Positions 1 to 5,325 of a stretch of DNA of 5,325 nt are shown piece after piece (within the stretch, counting starts at the first letter, position 1; the number at the start of each line of letters is the position of its first letter). The position numbers were made by a program, and so were the translations under genes. Source of the DNA: Nanobdellota archaeon (lineage in GTDB: Archaea; Nanobdellota; Nanobdellia; Woesearchaeales; JAGLGH01); NCBI GenBank assembly GCA_023144115.1, contig JAGLGH010000010.1, positions 1 to 5,325 of the forward strand. The letters are read 5' to 3'. The notes under the pieces are model-generated. The model did not search any database and was not told where the DNA came from. It saw only the letters and a program-made list of their open reading frames with translations.

Positions 1-14
1 TATTGACATTTCTG

Positions 15-24
15 AGTATAAAAA
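15..24 (-). promoter_or_regulatory. Possible minus-strand TATA box for a gene beyond the left edge
   Basis: Read on the minus strand this is GTTTTTATAC, nearly the same as the box used by the CCA-enzyme gene (CTTTTTATAC). A start codon at the usual distance would fall just outside the window, so a divergently transcribed neighbour to the left is possible but cannot be confirmed. Confidence 0.3.
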
Positions 25-37
25 CAAGTTTTAAATA
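25..37 (+). promoter_or_regulatory. TATA box and upstream BRE-like element of the DNPH1-like gene
   Basis: ACAAG followed by TTTTAAATA begins its T-run 34 nt before the ATG at 63. This is the archaeal TATA-box pattern (TTTAWATA) with an A-rich TFB-recognition element. The expected start of transcription is within a few bases of the ATG, consistent with the missing Shine-Dalgarno. Confidence 0.6.
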
Positions 38-62
38 AACAAGCTGTTTTCTATATATTAAT

Positions 63-503
63 ATGAAGATCTATTTTGCAGGCGCAATAAGAGCAGGACG
101 AGATGATGTTGATTGGTATCATCAAATAATTGACTATTTGAAAAAATATGGTAAAGTCCTGACAGAACATGTAGGAGATAAAAACCTTAAGCCTTTTGGG
201 GAGGAAGGTCTCAAAGAAAGCGAGATTCATGATCGTGATTTTGAATGGATGTTACAATCTGATGTTGTGATTGCTGAAGTTTCAATTCCATCTTTAGGAG
301 TAGGATATGAAATTGCAAAAGCTATAGAAAATGGAAAAAAAGTTCTATGCTTGTATCGTCCTCAAGAGGGAAAAAGACTTTCTGCAATGATATCAGGTTC
401 TAATAGTGTAATAAATGCAGAATATAAAACATTAGATGATGCAAAAAAAATCATTGATAATTTTCTTAAATTATATTATCCAAAATCCCATGCGCATCAA
501 TAG
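63..503 (+). CDS. DNPH1/Rcl-like 2'-deoxynucleoside 5'-phosphate N-hydrolase
   Basis: This 146-residue cytosolic protein resembles human DNPH1 (Rcl) along most of its length. That enzyme cleaves the N-glycosidic bond of deoxynucleoside monophosphates, including 5-hydroxymethyl-dUMP, giving base plus deoxyribose 5-phosphate. Visible family motifs are YFAGAIRAGR (4-13), VLTEHV (32-37), DFEW (59-62), DVVIAEV (67-73), PSLGVGYE (76-83) and LCLYRPQ (95-101), then LSAMI (106-110). Tyr4, Asp59 and Glu83 align with human Tyr24, Asp80 and Glu104; Glu83 is the expected nucleophile. This is a nucleoside 2-deoxyribosyltransferase-like fold. The full motif set argues for hydrolase rather than transferase, but base preference cannot be read. 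The ATG at 63 begins directly before the first beta-strand, has no Shine-Dalgarno and sits a leaderless distance from a TATA box. The last 12 codons overlap the convergent NurA gene, so the tail (about residues 135-146) is probably not conserved. The role is likely nucleotide salvage or pool cleaning. Confidence 0.88.
   Translation: MKIYFAGAIRAGRDDVDWYHQIIDYLKKYGKVLTEHVGDKNLKPFGEEGLKESEIHDRDFEWMLQSDVVIAEVSIPSLGVGYEIAKAIENGKKVLCLYRPQEGKRLSAMISGSNSVINAEYKTLDDAKKIIDNFLKLYYPKSHAHQ
443..450 (-). terminator. Candidate oligo-T terminator for the minus-strand series
   Basis: Eight A residues on the + strand read as T8 on the minus strand, about 16 nt past the NurA stop. Archaeal transcription commonly ends at short T-runs without a hairpin, so this is a plausible end for the minus-strand transcript. 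It lies inside the convergent DNPH1-like gene, where it also encodes Lys-Lys, so it may be only a coding A-run. Confidence 0.35.
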
Positions 504-1503
504 CATGAAGACTTTCTTCAATCTTTTTCCAGTCTTTGCCAGCAGTAGTCTTGAGCTTCATCCCAATATACTCAACCTCAGAATTAGATACTCGCGCAAA
601 CCTGTCTGCAACTATAAGACCATAGGGATAGCCTAAGAAAACAGGATCAGAAGAATTCAATTTAAGCAACCCTGCCACATCCCGGATATCATATTCTATC
701 TTATTATATACTTCGAGCTTGAAGCAGTATTTTGATTTCTTGTCAAGCTTTATGATATAGATGTCTGCAGGATGCAAAGGATTATTGTTTTCTGCAAGAG
801 GATAATAATACCATTCGCCATCTGGAGCAATAGACTTTAGCGCAGACACCAAGCTCCATCCAGTCTCTGTAAATAAACGTGTGGTCTTTGAAATCCCGCA
901 GATGATAATTTCTTTTTCTTCAGCTTTTGAATATAGTTTATTAAAAAAATCAATCTCATAAGTAGCATCAGCCATAAGGTCACCATCTCTTACGATTATG
1001 TCACCGCTGCTGAACTTATCTGCAAGTCTTGATGCTATATCAATCTCAGCTAGCTTTCTTACAGCTTCGCATACTCTTGAGACTGAAACTCTATGTGATC
1101 CTACAGTTAAGGTCTTGTCAAAAGAATCAAAACTGCCTACTTTGAGATCATAATTAATTGGATAAGTCTTGATATTATAAAATATGCTATCTCCCTGCCT
1201 TGATGCAGAAGCAAGGCAATAGAATTCATATTTATGTGATTTTTCTCTAAGATTATTTTTATAGACAACCTCAAAAATCCTTATCAGATGCAGAGAAAAA
1301 TCCGATGAGGCTATTATCTCATTATTTCCACCGTCTATGAAACCTATCCTCCTGCCAGTTTCTCCTATATCAAAGATTTCATAAAAATTTCTCTTATCAA
1401 GAGAATAAGGCTTATAAAAATCTGAGCCGAAATCACAGTAAGTTCCCTTATCCTGGCTTTTGATCTTTATGTCCTCAATAATCTCCTTAATTATATTATT
1501 CAT
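466..1503 (-). CDS. NurA-domain 5'-3' nuclease-like protein
   Basis: This 345-residue soluble protein carries a NurA domain. NurA is the nuclease that works with the HerA helicase in archaeal DNA end resection. Visible hallmarks are IGFIDGG (53-59) with metal-ligand candidate Asp57, Glu152 in a helical stretch, IIVRDGDLM (169-176) with Asp173, GISK (202-205), YPYGLIVADRFARVS (291-305) and a terminal DAHGILD (335-341) with His338. These occur in the order known for Sulfolobus NurA (D, E, D, Y, H), so the active site appears intact; the residue matching is by eye. The length fits the family. The ATG at 1503 follows a purine-rich stretch (GAGGAGAGGGG, about 1516-1526 on the minus strand) that could act as a ribosome site, though it is a little distant. 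It is the last gene of the minus-strand series, 51 bp after the polyprenol kinase gene. No herA is in the window, so partnership with HerA is only inferred. Its 3' end overlaps the convergent DNPH1-like gene. Confidence 0.85.
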   Translation of the reverse strand: MNNIIKEIIEDIKIKSQDKGTYCDFGSDFYKPYSLDKRNFYEIFDIGETGRRIGFIDGGNNEIIASSDFSLHLIRIFEVVYKNNLREKSHKYEFYCLASASRQGDSIFYNIKTYPINYDLKVGSFDSFDKTLTVGSHRVSVSRVCEAVRKLAEIDIASRLADKFSSGDIIVRDGDLMADATYEIDFFNKLYSKAEEKEIIICGISKTTRLFTETGWSLVSALKSIAPDGEWYYYPLAENNNPLHPADIYIIKLDKKSKYCFKLEVYNKIEYDIRDVAGLLKLNSSDPVFLGYPYGLIVADRFARVSNSEVEYIGMKLKTTAGKDWKKIEESLHAIDAHGILDNII

Positions 1504-1554
1504 TTTTGTTTTTCTACCCCTCTCCTCAAAATTTGCAAAGCAAAGTTTGACTAA

Positions 1555-2157
1555 TTAGCCAAAAATAAACTTAAGCAAAGTCAGTATCAGTCCTGCAGCC
1601 ACAGGGATTATAAGATTGTCATCTACCTGTGTGAAACCTAATCTTATATCAATACCTTCTATCACCATTGCCAGCATTGATGCTATAAACGCATAAATAG
1701 GATTGACAAATAGCATGGCGCCAAAGAATCCTACCATGCCGCCGAGCAACGTAGCTTCAAGATTTTTTTTTGAAGAGAATGGATGCTTCCCCCTACCCTT
1801 ATAATGCATACCAAACAAGGCAGCAACAGAATCGCCAAGAGCTAAAATCATGATTGATGCAAGAGCAATCTCCTTACTGAACAAAAGAAGCGCGAAGAAA
1901 GCGCCAAGAGTATAGAATAATGCCCCCTTGCCTGGAAAAGCAGCCTTATGGCGGTTTCTCGCAAAGTGCATAAGAAACCAGCTTATGCCAGGTATATCAT
2001 ATTTTCTTGAAAGCAGAGATAAGACAAATCCAATAAAGAACAATATAGCCAGACCTTTCAGACCAATAAGATTGTATTTGATCAGTATTACAAACGCCAA
2101 ACCAAGCAACACATGGAACAGCTGCCTTTTGATTTCTTTAATGAATATTTTACCCAT
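1555..2157 (-). CDS. CTP-dependent polyprenol/dolichol kinase family protein (SEC59/COG0170-like)
   Basis: This 200-residue integral membrane protein belongs to the dolichol kinase/phytol kinase/CTP-transferase group, whose members transfer phosphate from CTP to a lipid alcohol (dolichol, phytol, diacylglycerol). Family motifs run in order: EIKRQLFH (8-15), PGKG (75-78), ALGDSVAALFG (106-116), KGRGKHPF (120-127), the KS-LEGT-type sequence KKNLEAT (130-136), EGID (167-170) and DDNLIIPV (179-186). Several hydrophobic segments lie between them (about 16-50, 79-115, 137-165, 184-198). The ATG overlaps the PAP2 stop as ATGGGTAA (8 bp), implying translational coupling. A CDP-diglyceride/archaeol synthase-type cytidylyltransferase is a related alternative. 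The short length and the early E..R...H motif favour a kinase. Next to PAP2 and DUF368, the likely substrate is the glycan-carrier polyprenol, but the substrate is inferred. Confidence 0.82.
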   Translation of the reverse strand: MGKIFIKEIKRQLFHVLLGLAFVILIKYNLIGLKGLAILFFIGFVLSLLSRKYDIPGISWFLMHFARNRHKAAFPGKGALFYTLGAFFALLLFSKEIALASIMILALGDSVAALFGMHYKGRGKHPFSSKKNLEATLLGGMVGFFGAMLFVNPIYAFIASMLAMVIEGIDIRLGFTQVDDNLIIPVAAGLILTLLKFIFG

Positions 2158-2767
2158 ATCCTATCATCTTCATGAGCTTTTTAAAAATCTTTGTTTTCAT
2201 CTCAAACCAAATAAAAAACATTCCTATACCAAAGCCTATAAAAGAGCCTGCAAGAACATCACTAAGGTAATGCTTATCAAAATAGATTCTGCTGAATGCG
2301 ACAAGCACTGCAAAGATAATCCAGAACTTTTTGAGTACAGGATATACCCTATCAAGGACTGGGATTGCTGCAAATGCTGCTGCTGCATGCATGCTGGGAA
2401 ATGAATAGTCTAAAATATGAATGATTGGATAAAACTCTGTGACCATAGGTCTTTCTCTCGCTATAATCAGCTTGAGAACAAAAACAATGATAATCGCTGT
2501 CGCATAACTTGCCCATAATGCAGGAATCCATTCCTGCTTTTTCTTTATCCACAAGAAAAGTGAAGGGATTACAATAAGGACAATAAACAGGATGCCAAAA
2601 TTAGTGATCCAGCTAAATATTATATCAAACAGCCTATTTCTCACTGCTCCTGCTGCTGATGCTGCCAATGCATCAAACAAAAAGCTTATTGCTACAATTG
2701 CAATAGCTAAAACTGTGTAAAGAATTACTTTTGTCTTACTTAATCCCATTGAATCAGATGATACCAT
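2150..2767 (-). CDS. PAP2-family membrane phosphatase, probable polyprenyl-diphosphate or lipid-phosphate phosphatase
   Basis: This 205-residue protein has the complete three-part PAP2 signature. Motif C1, K-x6-RP, is at Lys99 to Arg106-Pro107; C2, PSMH, is at 124-127; C3, SR-x5-H-x3-D, is at Ser159-Arg160, His166 and Asp170. His166 is the expected phospho-histidine nucleophile and His127 the general acid. Hydrophobic segments at about 13-34, 47-74, 82-103, 128-140, 148-160 and 169-188 give the usual six-helix topology, with the active site expected on the outer face. Known membrane PAP2 enzymes (PgpB/BcrC types) dephosphorylate undecaprenyl diphosphate or phosphatidyl lipids. Between the DUF368 and polyprenol-kinase genes, a dolichyl-diphosphate phosphatase role is most likely here, by inference. 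It starts 18 bp after the DUF368 stop with no clear Shine-Dalgarno. Met7 (2749) is an alternative start, since the first helix begins only near residue 13. Its stop overlaps the kinase start. Confidence 0.9.
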   Translation of the reverse strand: MVSSDSMGLSKTKVILYTVLAIAIVAISFLFDALAASAAGAVRNRLFDIIFSWITNFGILFIVLIVIPSLFLWIKKKQEWIPALWASYATAIIIVFVLKLIIARERPMVTEFYPIIHILDYSFPSMHAAAAFAAIPVLDRVYPVLKKFWIIFAVLVAFSRIYFDKHYLSDVLAGSFIGFGIGMFFIWFEMKTKIFKKLMKMIGYG

Positions 2768-2785
2768 TTTTGTATTATGTTCAGA

Positions 2786-3691
2786 TTATGTTTTATGCTT
2801 TGAAGTCACACGCGACAACAGATAGACAACAAGGAAGCCAACTATCACAGCAATTGCCACTCCAACTTTATCAGGTACAGCCAATTCCTGACCGTTTATT
2901 ATGCTGCATTGCAAGCGCAGGCTTCCAAGCATAAGCCCTATCAAAAAGCCCATTGTCTTCCTCTTGTGCTTATGCAGGAGATAGTTCAAGAACTTTGTAA
3001 ATATGAAAAGTCCAAACAAAGCTCCAACACCAAATACAAAAATCTCTTTGATGCTTAGTGTCCGAATCATATTCACCACATACTCATACTGATTAAGCAT
3101 GACCAGGATGAATGCACCAGATATGCCAGGAAGTATCATAGCTGTTATAGCTACAGAGCCTGAGAGCAATAACACCAAAAGTGAATGATTTGCCTTTAAT
3201 GTACCAATCCCCACAATGATAAAACCTATGATAAAACCGATTATGCACATAAGGATTGTAGTCCCTCTGAAAGAATCCAGCTTCTTATACAGGAATACTG
3301 CTGATGCAAAGATAAGTCCAAAAAAGAAAGCATAAGTGATAGCTGTATAATGTTCCATGACATAATGTATTACATTTGACAGCGCAAGGAATGCAGTCAT
3401 TATGCCAAGAGCAAGCGGGATGATTAATGCAAAATCAATTGACAAAATATTGCGCATCAGCTTCTTAAAATCAAACCTTACAAGATGCCTGATATTCTCT
3501 ATATTTATCTGGGCAAACACAGAATTGATTGCCTCAATCCATCTTTGATATATTCCCACTATAAGCGCGATTGTGCCTCCAGATACACCAGGGATTATAT
3601 CTGCGCAACCCATCATCAATCCTTTCAGGAAGATTATCAATGCAGCTGCTGCGCCTTTTCTATAAGTCTCAACACTCTCTTCTTTTTCCAT
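2786..3691 (-). CDS. DUF368 (PopT-type) polyprenyl-phosphate transporter
   Basis: This 301-residue polytopic membrane protein is a clear DUF368 member. The hallmark sequence ADIIPGVSGGT is at 30-40, and its second copy LPGISGAF is at 187-194, giving the family's two-fold repeat. Roughly eight to nine hydrophobic segments are visible (about 14-30, 38-48, 86-106, 117-135, 146-164, 170-200, 215-236, 246-260, 277-294). The C-terminus is basic (SKHKT). Bacterial DUF368 proteins (PopT) have been shown to return undecaprenyl phosphate from the outer to the inner leaflet. An archaeal homologue would be expected to move dolichyl phosphate, which is an extension from the family. The length is typical. 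It lies 46 bp after the CCA-enzyme gene and 18 bp before the PAP2 gene. The ATG at 3691 precedes a short charged N-terminus (EKEESVE). TTAAATAA at 3708-3715 (minus strand) is a weak internal promoter candidate, closer to the ATG than the other boxes in this window. Confidence 0.92.
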   Translation of the reverse strand: MEKEESVETYRKGAAAALIIFLKGLMMGCADIIPGVSGGTIALIVGIYQRWIEAINSVFAQINIENIRHLVRFDFKKLMRNILSIDFALIIPLALGIMTAFLALSNVIHYVMEHYTAITYAFFFGLIFASAVFLYKKLDSFRGTTILMCIIGFIIGFIIVGIGTLKANHSLLVLLLSGSVAITAMILPGISGAFILVMLNQYEYVVNMIRTLSIKEIFVFGVGALFGLFIFTKFLNYLLHKHKRKTMGFLIGLMLGSLRLQCSIINGQELAVPDKVGVAIAVIVGFLVVYLLSRVTSKHKT

Positions 3692-3737
3692 AATCCAATC
3701 CCTGCAATTATTTAAGATTAATTTATTTCAGCCTCAG

Positions 3738-5033
3738 TTATTTCAACTTTACTGATTTTAACTTGACTCTTTTTACCTTCTGCCTGATATAATCATCTTT
3801 GACAACAAATTCAGCAAGAACCCCTGGCTTGAGAAACTTCCTGACAATTCTTGCGCAAATCCTACCGTCTTCTTCAAAAGTGCTGCTGTGCATCCGCTTG
3901 AATGCAGATACATGCTCTGTTGCGCTTAATGGAGGACCAATCCATTTTTTATACCTATCCAGTTTTTCATTCTTGATTATGAACCAGAACAATGCATCTT
4001 TTTTCAGTGGCCAGTTCCAGCCAGATTCAAGGACATCAAAGTCATTCAATATAAATCTTTTTTTGATGAAATCAAATGATTTCAAAATCTTGCAGCCAAT
4101 AACATCATTCTTGCCTTCCTGAGGCCATATTTTTATGATTATAAGATTGTTGTCACCAGCCTTATCTTCCAGATCATTCACTGAAAGCTTTTTTTCAGCA
4201 AACCATCCATTTGAGGGATCTTTCAGGAATCCTCTTGCAGTTTCCTTAAATCTATTGTATTTTTCTATTGACAGAGCAGCAGCAGCATTCCTGTCAGGCT
4301 GCACAGGATCAATCAATATTACCGGGCTGCAAGTCTTTGCCTGGTTAAGCATCCCTTCATGCCCCATCACATCAATCTTTACTCCTGATTTCCATTGGGA
4401 TACATTTTCCAGTAGTTTGATGAATCCACCAAAGTGGATGACAATCACATCAAGAACATGACCGCTGAACCCCTTGATATAACTCTCTGCACCATAGATT
4501 CCCTGAGCCTTACAGAACATCTTTGCAAGGATTATGTCATCTCTAATATTCGGCTTCTCAATCAGTTGTGATTTTACCCAATTCACATGCAGAGGGCTTG
4601 CATCAGTCACATTCACAGCCTGACTGGGGTCTGTTATCTTATATACTGGAACAAGCTCAAAATCAACACCCTTATATTCCAACTGGAAATAATCCCTGCT
4701 GCCGTGAATTCTTATAAGATTATTCCTTCTGAAAGGCTGAAGAATCTTTTCAAGCATATCTGAAAGCTTGTCATCTGCATATGACCTGCTAAACCTGAAA
4801 AATACATCGCTATCAAACCTATCTTTCAAAAATGTGCCTTTGGCAACTGATCCTCCAAGCATAATCTCAACTTTTATGCCAAGATCATTTTTTCTCTTCT
4901 TGACTCTGGATATGAATTCATTTACTATCGCCCAGACTTCAGAAGACTCTGCTTTAGAGGGCTTATTAGCCAGAAGAATGTTTTCAAGGATATTCCTTAT
5001 CCTAATTTGCTTGTTTTGAGTATTTGTCTGCAT
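3738..5033 (-). CDS. cca: Archaeal class I CCA-adding tRNA nucleotidyltransferase
   Basis: This 431-residue enzyme adds or repairs the 3'-terminal CCA of tRNA using CTP and ATP, without a nucleic acid template. The polymerase-beta-like nucleotidyltransferase core shows LGGSVAKGTFLKDRFDSDVFFRF (split as LGGSVAKGTFLK, 59-70, and RFDSDVFFRF, 72-81). Asp74 and Asp76 are probable metal ligands, and VDFELVPVY (123-131) supplies the third acidic ligand, Asp124 or Glu126. Further archaeal CCA landmarks follow: DASPLHVNWVK (144-154), KAQGIYGAESYIKGFSGHVL (175-194) and IDPVQPDRNAAAALS (241-255). The C-terminal tail/body domain covers about 260-415, and the protein ends in a lysine-rich VKLK repeat. The length is close to other archaeal CCA enzymes. 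The ATG at 5033 lies 32 nt after the first T of a TATA box (TTTTTATA), so the mRNA is probably leaderless. It leads the minus-strand series, and co-transcription with DUF368 is possible. Confidence 0.93.
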   Translation of the reverse strand: MQTNTQNKQIRIRNILENILLANKPSKAESSEVWAIVNEFISRVKKRKNDLGIKVEIMLGGSVAKGTFLKDRFDSDVFFRFSRSYADDKLSDMLEKILQPFRRNNLIRIHGSRDYFQLEYKGVDFELVPVYKITDPSQAVNVTDASPLHVNWVKSQLIEKPNIRDDIILAKMFCKAQGIYGAESYIKGFSGHVLDVIVIHFGGFIKLLENVSQWKSGVKIDVMGHEGMLNQAKTCSPVILIDPVQPDRNAAAALSIEKYNRFKETARGFLKDPSNGWFAEKKLSVNDLEDKAGDNNLIIIKIWPQEGKNDVIGCKILKSFDFIKKRFILNDFDVLESGWNWPLKKDALFWFIIKNEKLDRYKKWIGPPLSATEHVSAFKRMHSSTFEEDGRICARIVRKFLKPGVLAEFVVKDDYIRQKVKRVKLKSVKLK

Positions 5034-5056
5034 TAAATTAGATTAATGCATAACCT

Positions 5057-5071
5057 GTATAAAAAGCTTGT
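5057..5071 (-). promoter_or_regulatory. TATA box and BRE-like element of the CCA-enzyme gene and minus-strand series
   Basis: On the minus strand ACAAGC is followed by TTTTTATAC. The first T is 32 nt before the ATG at 5033. Together with the absence of a Shine-Dalgarno, this suggests a leaderless transcript that may continue through the downstream genes. Confidence 0.6.
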
Positions 5072-5092
5072 TAAAAATGGATGTTCAGATGT

Positions 5093-5108
5093 ACAAACTT
5101 TAATAAAT
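5093..5108 (+). promoter_or_regulatory. TATA-like box and BRE-like element of the alpha/beta-hydrolase gene
   Basis: ACAAAC followed by TTTAATAAAT starts its T-run 30 nt upstream of the ATG at 5129. The sequence around it (ACAA..TTT.AATAAA.AAGCT) closely resembles the promoter before the gene at 63. The distance fits a leaderless transcript. Confidence 0.5.
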
Positions 5109-5128
5109 AAGCTCTCTTTTTTAATGAT

Positions 5129-5325
5129 ATGAAAAAAATCACTGTCTTAAACAGAAGGAATCAAGAATTATCTGCGATTTTTCATAAACCAGCCAATCAA
5201 ACAAATAAGATTATTATTTTTACTCATTCTTTCAAAAGTGATAAGGATACTGATTATTCGGCAGTTGATTTTGCCAGATATATTTGTAGTGAAGGATATT
5301 CATTTATCAGATTTGATTGTTGGGG
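5129..5325 (+). CDS. Alpha/beta-hydrolase family protein, N-terminal part (cut by the window edge)
   Basis: An open frame from the ATG at 5129 runs off the right edge, giving 65 complete codons. The start MKKITVLNRRNQ-LSAIFHKP looks like the first beta-hairpin of a serine alpha/beta hydrolase. KIIIFTHSFKSDKD (27-40) matches the strand plus oxyanion HGF-xxx-K element, and GYSFIRFDCWG (56-66) matches the later strand that ends FDFRGHG in esterases of the cinnamoyl-esterase/Hydrolase_4 kind. The usual glycine after the oxyanion histidine is Ser34 here. The catalytic Ser, Asp and His lie beyond the window, so activity and substrate cannot be judged. It is divergent from the CCA-enzyme gene and has its own TATA-like box at a leaderless distance. 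No other in-frame start lies upstream, and the ATG at 5124 runs straight into a stop (ATG ATA TGA). Confidence 0.75.
   Translation, partial: MKKITVLNRRNQELSAIFHKPANQTNKIIIFTHSFKSDKDTDYSAVDFARYICSEGYSFIRFDCW

Noticed and set aside
436..636. A + strand open frame overlapping the DNPH1-like gene end and nurA.
   Set aside because: It is a shadow frame between two well-supported genes, with no start signal and no recognisable sequence.
1532..1544. A small palindrome (TTTGC AAA GCAAA) between the kinase and nurA genes, considered as a terminator or regulatory hairpin.
   Set aside because: The stem is only 5 bp with a 3-base loop in AT-rich DNA, with no T-run after it on the minus strand. This is easily chance.
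2352..2404. A cysteine-rich stretch (CCKCCCCMHAGK) on the + strand that looks like a metal-binding tail.
   Set aside because: It is the antisense of the alanine-rich, PSMH-containing part of the PAP2 gene, where GC-rich Ala codons read as Cys. It has no promoter or family similarity.
3485..3715. A + strand open frame ending near the DUF368 start.
   Set aside because: It is antisense to the conserved N-terminal half of DUF368 and resembles no family.
3708..3715. TTAAATAA on the minus strand before DUF368, considered as an internal promoter.
   Set aside because: Its first base is only 24 nt from the ATG, closer than the 30-34 nt seen for the other boxes, and AT-rich spacers give such matches by chance. 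It is kept only as a weak possibility in the gene entry.
3799..4461. Two adjacent + strand open frames of just over 100 codons each.
   Set aside because: Both lie antisense within the CCA-enzyme gene, which has strong motifs throughout. Their translations show no recognisable domain.

Overview
The window looks like a piece of an AT-rich archaeal chromosome. Four things point that way. The CCA-adding enzyme is of the archaeal class I type. There is a NurA-family nuclease, a family centred on archaea. The polyprenol kinase is of the SEC59/COG0170 type. The outermost genes have TATA-like boxes whose first base lies about 30-34 nt upstream of the ATG, with no clear Shine-Dalgarno, which is the pattern of archaeal leaderless transcripts. 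A DPANN-type lineage (for example a Woesearchaeota relative) is a reasonable guess from gene content, but the lineage cannot be fixed from this sequence alone.

Layout. A short gene on the + strand (63-503) encodes a DNPH1/Rcl-like deoxynucleoside-monophosphate N-glycosidase. It converges with, and overlaps by 38 bp, the end of a five-gene minus-strand series that fills 466-5033. In transcription order this series is: tRNA CCA-adding enzyme (5033-3738), DUF368/PopT-type polyprenyl-phosphate transporter (3691-2786), PAP2 phosphatase (2767-2150), CTP-dependent polyprenol/dolichol-kinase-like protein (2157-1555) and NurA-domain nuclease (1503-466). Gaps are 46, 18, -8 and 51 bp, so the series may be one transcript. 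A 95-bp divergent promoter region (5034-5128) separates it from a + strand alpha/beta-hydrolase gene (from 5129) that is cut by the right edge.

How the genes may work together. The three membrane proteins in the middle form a coherent set. The PAP2 enzyme could convert lipid-carrier diphosphate to monophosphate outside the membrane. The DUF368 protein could return the monophosphate to the cytoplasmic face. The kinase could rephosphorylate free polyprenol. Together they look like a dolichyl-phosphate recycling and salvage module, which would feed N-glycosylation or surface-glycan synthesis. This is inferred from family knowledge and gene order. The tRNA-end-maturation gene, the nuclease and the nucleotide hydrolase have no evident functional link to this module. 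No RNA genes, CRISPR arrays, insertion sequences or long repeats were seen, and no gene-free stretch exceeds 100 bp.
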